This document shows, one piece after another, positions 59,747 to 64,000 of a stretch of DNA of 64,000 nucleotides. The stretch covers positions 1,550,001-1,614,000 of the forward strand of contig JABYQN010000005.1 in assembly GCA_022606135.1 (NCBI GenBank), given 5' to 3'. Source of the DNA: Fomes fomentarius. Lineage: Eukaryota; Basidiomycota; Agaricomycetes; Polyporales; Polyporaceae. Positions within the stretch are counted from its first letter, which is position 1. Each line of letters opens with the position of its first letter. Under the pieces are notes generated by a model. The model had not been told where the DNA came from and searched no databases. It was given only the letters and a program-made list of their open reading frames with translations. The translations under genes and the position numbers were made by a program.

Positions 59747-61643
59747 TCAGGTCACCACGTATCCACACGTGCTACACCTCCATTGCGTGCGGATTGTCGG
59801 CATAGGGCATCCTCTCGGACACGCTGATGGGCCTGCTGGGCTTGTCGCGGGTCCCTGCGAGGTCGCGGCGCAAGCCAGCTTGTGGATGAGCATCCCGAAC
59901 GTGTCCGCGCAATGTCGCAATTCACCATGAGCGAAGCTATCGATCCATTGCGGAAGCCTGATGGTGATGTCGGGATTTTGCATGTGTGTGAGGAGGAAGT
60001 TCAGCTCCATGTCCCGAATTTCCGGATATCTTATATCGGCGGAGGTGAGACAAATTCCTTACAGTTAAGCTTAGGAGAATGCGCTGACCTGCTTGTGAAC
60101 TTGCCGAATAGTTCATCTAGGACGTTCTGCGTGGACAGCTTCGACTGGATGTCGAACCCGGCTTGCATCTTCAACTCTTGATTGCCATACTGGTGTCGGT
60201 GTGATGTGATTGAGCATCGTTAGCTTCCTGTGTGCACCACAGTTCACTCACCTTCGCCGCCAAGCGGTACATCGACTTGGGGGAGCAGATGGGTAGCTGT
60301 GCCGCATCTATTCCATCATCATGGTACACGAACCCTTGCGACCGCAATGGGGTGAAGGCGATCCTTCCCGTGTATGCATAGAAGATCAAGCTGCGCCAGC
60401 TGCAATTCCGTGGGACGCTTAGCGTGAAGATGGAGTAGCTGCAGACTCGCAAGACGTACGTTTTGAAAGCCGTGTCCGATGACAGAATCGTGCGCCGACT
60501 TGTCCGTTGTCCTTCTTCCCCCTGTTGTCTCTGTACTTCGGCGATACGGTCGGATGCAGGTGGCTCCTTCAAGGCATGCGGGTCGTCTGTCATGCCCTCT
60601 GAGCTCTTCTCTACGACTCGAATAACGTCTTCCTCGCGGTCGTCGGCGGGAGGCAGAGATGGACTAGCTCCCGCCAGCGGGCCGTGAACTGGAACAAAGT
60701 CGTCTTCGGGACTACTGGGTGCCGCCGGTCCTAGTCCGTGTGTCTAGAGATTCAGATTGTTTGTTCATCGCTCACTCAGGGGATCACATCAGGGCGACAG
60801 ACGTACCTCCCTCGCGTGTGTTGTATTTTGGGTCTGCCCCTCATCTGTGGGTGCTAGCGCTGTGTAGGTTGCTGAGGGTGATTCGTTGTCGCCGGGCAAG
60901 GATATGTCAACGTGCTCAAGCGAATCATCTTCAACGTCGTCCAGATCTTCTGCATCCTCTAGATCGCTGTCCTCCGGGTACTCATACGCTCTCATACGTA
61001 AGGACACAAAGTCCACGTCGTCGCGTCTATCGCCGACGCTGACGTGGTCGAGTAACACTATTGATACAAGTACATCAGGCTTCAGTAGATCATGCAGATG
61101 TAATTGTATGAGTAGGGCAGGACGTACAGAGATCAAATCGAGATAGCATATTGCGCAAAAGAGCACTGTTGGCATGCAACGGACGAGCAATGCCCACGCG
61201 TCCTGATTCCGAAGTAAATCTCTTCGAGTAGGCGAAGAACTTGATGTCCTCAAACGTGCCCCAAAGGATACTTGAGTTGAGAGCGAAGTGGGTGACCTCT
61301 TCCCACGTAGCAGCCGGTGGGACCATTGCGGCTTGCGCGGTGACTTGTGAGGCATCTGTCGGGCAGTTTGAACTCGCTGGAGCAGGTTTGTCTGACGACC
61401 CGTCTTTGTTTGGATCGGAGGAGCTGTTCTGAGATGGCGTTTCTGCTTTCTTATGCAAGTGCTTGGTGTCGACGGCGATCCCTGCTAGTGTGGGCGCAGC
61501 CGCCTCTTCATCCTCCCGCTCCGACTCGGACCCTTCGGGGGATCCAAGCCTGGCTTTCTACTAGTGTCGTGATCCACGAGCCCGTAAGTCCGTCCTTTCT
61601 TGTTCTTGCCTTTCTTTCGCGTTCTGCTTGTCGATGGGTTCAT
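59747..61643 (-). CDS. BTB-like protein with Cys-rich C-terminus (copy A)
   Basis: Seven exons (61562-61643, 61128-61481, 60807-61057, 60460-60743, 60252-60399, 60089-60189, 59747-60029) encode about 500 residues. A Lys-rich start (MNPSTSRTRKKGKNKKG) leads to a split BTB-type fold: FEDIKFFAYSKRFTSESGRV, ARPLHANSALLRNMLSRFDL, an acidic EYPEDSDLEDAEDLDDVEDD, TAFKTWRSLIFYAYTGRIAF and CSPKSMYRLAAKYGNQELK. MATH/BACK-like helices follow (VLDELFGKFTSRYPEIRDME). The tail carries CPRGCP and WRCSTCGY, a possible Cys4 zinc site. The acidic insertion lies inside the BTB fold, unusual for animal BTBs. It is a tandem paralogue of the gene at 61909-63353. Function unknown; a cullin-3 adaptor or transcription role is inference. 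Confidence 0.82.
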
Positions 61644-61908
61644 CGCGGCAGTGGTGATGAGACCAAACTGAAACGCTGTGGGAACGGGGCCGAATGCCGA
61701 CTTTCCGCATAAAACGCACCGGCGTTCGTCCATGGATCCAGCCCAGCCAATACATTACACGGACGTAATTCAATTCTGCGGCAGACTCAAGATACACCAC
61801 GTACCAAACTTACACGCGGTACAATATACTACCGACTAGAATCTGGGTGGGGCAACAATCACTACATGCGCTCGTTTCCGGACAAACTTAACGTAACGTT
61901 TGGACTGT

Positions 61909-63353
61909 CTAGAAGGTACGACCGCAGCTCTGGCAGTAATAGGAACTCGCGGTGCAACTGGCATTGGGGCACCCTCTCATCCCGGGTGCAGGCGGACTCG
62001 GAGTGGCGAGTTTGGTGAGAAGAGATGTAATGATAGCCGCAGCACCCTTGGGTAGCCGACCGTCTTCCATTGCCTCAACCCATAGCGGCAGGCGAGCCTG
62101 TATCCCCTGATCCTTGATATTGGCATGGAGGTACTCCGACTCAATGGCCTGTATACCGGGATACCTGCACAAGTATGAGGTTGCTCGGCATGAGTGGACC
62201 AAGAAGGAAGCACTGATTTGTAACGAACAAGCAAGTGAACGAAGAGAAGATCTCTTCGAGGATGTTATGAGGAGATAGCCTTGCTTTGATGGCATCCGCA
62301 GCCCTTGCTTTCAACGATACAATATCGTACTATTCACGAGTAAGTCTGCACGGTTATGCACGAGGCAGCGAGATCCTCACCTTCTCTGCGAGGCGATACA
62401 TGGACTTGGGAGAGCACGTCGGGATTTCCACAGGAATCGGTTTTCCCGGGCGAGTCTTGTGTTCAGATTTCAGCGGAGCGAAGTCGAGTTCGTGAAAATA
62501 TGTGTAGAATATGAAGGCTTTCCATCTAAAGCATCCTCAATGAGTTACGAGAGATGAAATTTCGCTTGGTATCGATATCAGTTCGAGTCAGACGCACGTG
62601 TTGTATGCAATGTCATCGAGAAAGACAACGCGGCCCGGCTTCGATACACTGGGGACCCCAGTCTGCTTTGCATCATCTTCTCCTTGGATCCCCAAGTTAT
62701 CTAGGATGCCCTTCTGTCAATCCAATCAGAAACTTGACTGTGTACGTTTGCTGAAGCTCAGACACACCTCACTCCCTTCTTTCTGCTGTTCCCTTCGCCC
62801 TTCTGGACTGTCCACTGAGTGAGTCGGTGACTCATCTCTCTCCTCATCTTCAAGGTCGCTGTCAGACTCGTAATCGTAGCAGTCGGTCGTACTAGGCTTT
62901 GTCGGCGGATATGCCGCATTCATGTCAAGAATGCTGCTTTCCGAGAAACCCGCGGCGAATACTTGCGTCGCAAAGGTCAGAAGTTGAGCACCCAAACCAG
63001 AACATGGCAAGCTCACCATAGTCAAAGTGAGATGATGCCTTGCGAATCATCGTGCTATTGGCGAAAAGGGGGAGTGGGGTATTCACACTTCCACTCTGGG
63101 TACGCCGCGAAAAGGCGAAGAATTTCACGTCCTCAAAGCATTGGCCAGTGACACTAGCGAGCAACGCGGCGCGATGAACCTGCTCCAGAGGGGTAGAGGC
63201 TAGAGGCATCGGGATAGAGACTGCAGACGTGACTTTGTTGTCCGTGACATCCAACAATGCCGCCTTCGCTCGCTCGTCTGCCTTCCGAGCAAGCAATTGC
63301 TCGCGTTTGGTCATTTTCTTATTTTTGAGGCGAGCCGACTCGGTAGCGTCCAT
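61909..63353 (-). CDS. BTB-like protein with Cys-rich C-terminus (copy B)
   Basis: Six exons (63017-63353, 62768-62961, 62598-62713, 62381-62525, 62229-62329, 61909-62164) encode about 382 residues. Same plan as the neighbouring copy: basic start (MDATESARLKNKKMTKREQL), FEDVKFFAFSRRTQSGSVNT, LFANSTMIRKASSHFDY, an acidic DYESDSDLEDEERDE, NTWKAFIFYTYFHELDFAPL, CSPKSMYRLAEKYDIVSLK and HNILEEIFSSFTCLYPGIQ. The C-terminus is MRGCPNASC ... YYCQSCGRTF, a C-x4-C, C-x2-C pattern like a zinc ribbon. It is shorter than copy A because the Ser/Glu-rich linker between the BTB halves is reduced. Identity between the copies is moderate outside the motifs, so the duplication is not recent. About 265 bp separate the two genes, too little for a large independent promoter. 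Confidence 0.85.
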
Positions 63354-64000
63354 AGTAAGGTGTGGGTAAGCTCGGTGCGAATGGGATGAATGAGGAGCCT
63401 GCCTTGGGATAGTCGGTATATATGTATTAATCCGAGACCATGTACGTACTCTCGCCGGAGCGTAGCGAGAATGCTGCGGTAGATTGGTTGGATCATCTGA
63501 TACTCGCCAAGGACAACATGCCTTCTCTGACAAGCTTATAGACAGGCTTCGAACGTACTGGCAAGATTTGAAAGGCATAACGCAAATGATCATAAGCGAC
63601 TTCTCTCTCTCTCCGCCGCGTGATGGCTTCTGATGCCTTCATATGACCTTGCGGATGTATTCAGGTTCCCGGACGCCTACAATTGTAAAGAGCTTCCTGA
63701 CATTCGCGCTGAATGCTGGGAAATGAGTTGGAGAGCGTATACAAACAAATCGGATTGACGATAGGAATCGATTCATTGTTGACATGATGGATACAAGGGG
63801 TAATAAAGTTCTGACCATATTACTGCTCATCGTATCAGCGCTTATTGATCATTAGCGCAGCTGCACTGAAACTATGGGAGACTCAGATCATATGAGACGG
63901 CCGCATGACGCTCTCGGCAGAACCCTGTTTGAGAGCCATAACGGCGTGTTGAGCTGAATACGTCTAAGTACAGCCTACAAAGAAGTATGCACATACGTAC
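63354..64000. other. window edge without a recognisable gene
   Basis: Upstream of copy B and therefore its likely promoter. A minus-strand frame near 63,640-63,700 (VREPEYIRKVI) is faintly like the end of a BTB helix region and could be the edge of a third copy, but the evidence is too weak to call. Confidence 0.4.

Noticed and set aside
62925..63593. 222-residue minus-strand frame extending upstream of BTB copy B
   Set aside because: The part upstream of the ATG at 63353 is not similar to copy A and the 3' part reads through an intron.
1..64000. tRNA, rRNA or CRISPR features
   Set aside because: No GGTTCGAATCC-type B box in a cloverleaf context, no rRNA-like sequence and no spaced direct-repeat array was seen.

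Overview
The window is a piece of nuclear genome from a filamentous basidiomycete, most likely an Agaricomycete and possibly a wood-decay polypore. Coding regions are broken by many short introns (about 47-75 bp, GT..AG with CTNAC-like branch points and donors such as GTGCGT, GTAAGT and GTACGT). The gene content also fits: a CYP63-like P450, a DUF6534 membrane protein, a Mei2-like RNA-binding protein and lineage-type BTB proteins. Nothing bacterial, organellar or viral was seen. All exon models were built by eye from splice signals, reading-frame continuity and family knowledge; no search was run.

Layout. 1-838: 3' part of ribosomal protein S5 (+). 0.84-4.95 kb: no recognisable gene. 4.96-6.4 kb: conserved-looking unknown protein (-). 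6.4-11.6 kb: no recognisable gene. 11.6-13.4 kb: zinc-finger protein (-), divergent from a complete 17-exon MED12 gene (+, 14.45-20.37 kb). 20.6-21.8 kb: RING E3-like protein (-). 22.1-24.8 kb: 16-exon CYP63-like P450 (-). 25.7-27.3 kb: DUF6534 seven-helix protein (-). 28.8-29.9 kb: BTB protein (+). 30.25-31.7 kb: DUF1771-Smr protein (-). 32.1-33.3 kb: ornithine decarboxylase antizyme that needs a +1 ribosomal frameshift (-). 35.2-37.1 kb: Helitron-type PIF1 helicase lacking its N-terminal part (+). 38.4-42.3 kb: SND1/Tudor-SN (-). 42.5-43.0 kb: mitochondrial ribosomal protein bS6m (+). 43.1-44.4 kb: HAD-family hydrolase (-). 44.5-45.2 kb: GNAT acetyltransferase with a frame break (-). 45.2-50.8 kb: gene-poor, with small tandem repeats. 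50.8-54.3 kb: Mei2-like protein with three RRMs (+). 54.85-55.23 kb: a 381-bp inverted-repeat element (MITE). 55.85-57.3 kb: DUF4436-like membrane protein (-). 58.2-59.6 kb: glycosyltransferase-like type II membrane protein (+). 59.7-63.4 kb: two tandem paralogous BTB-like genes with cysteine-rich C-termini (-).

The genes do not form one pathway. Most are housekeeping or regulatory: translation (RPS5, bS6m), transcription (MED12, zinc finger), RNA metabolism (SND1, Mei2-like), polyamine control (antizyme) and protein turnover (RING). The rest are lineage-type families and mobile-element debris. The strongest items for a second look are the antizyme recoding site, the tandem BTB/Cys-tail family, the MITE, the Helitron helicase, the run of micro-exons, and three genes whose frames disagree by one base (GNAT, DUF4436-like, Mei2-like C-terminus).
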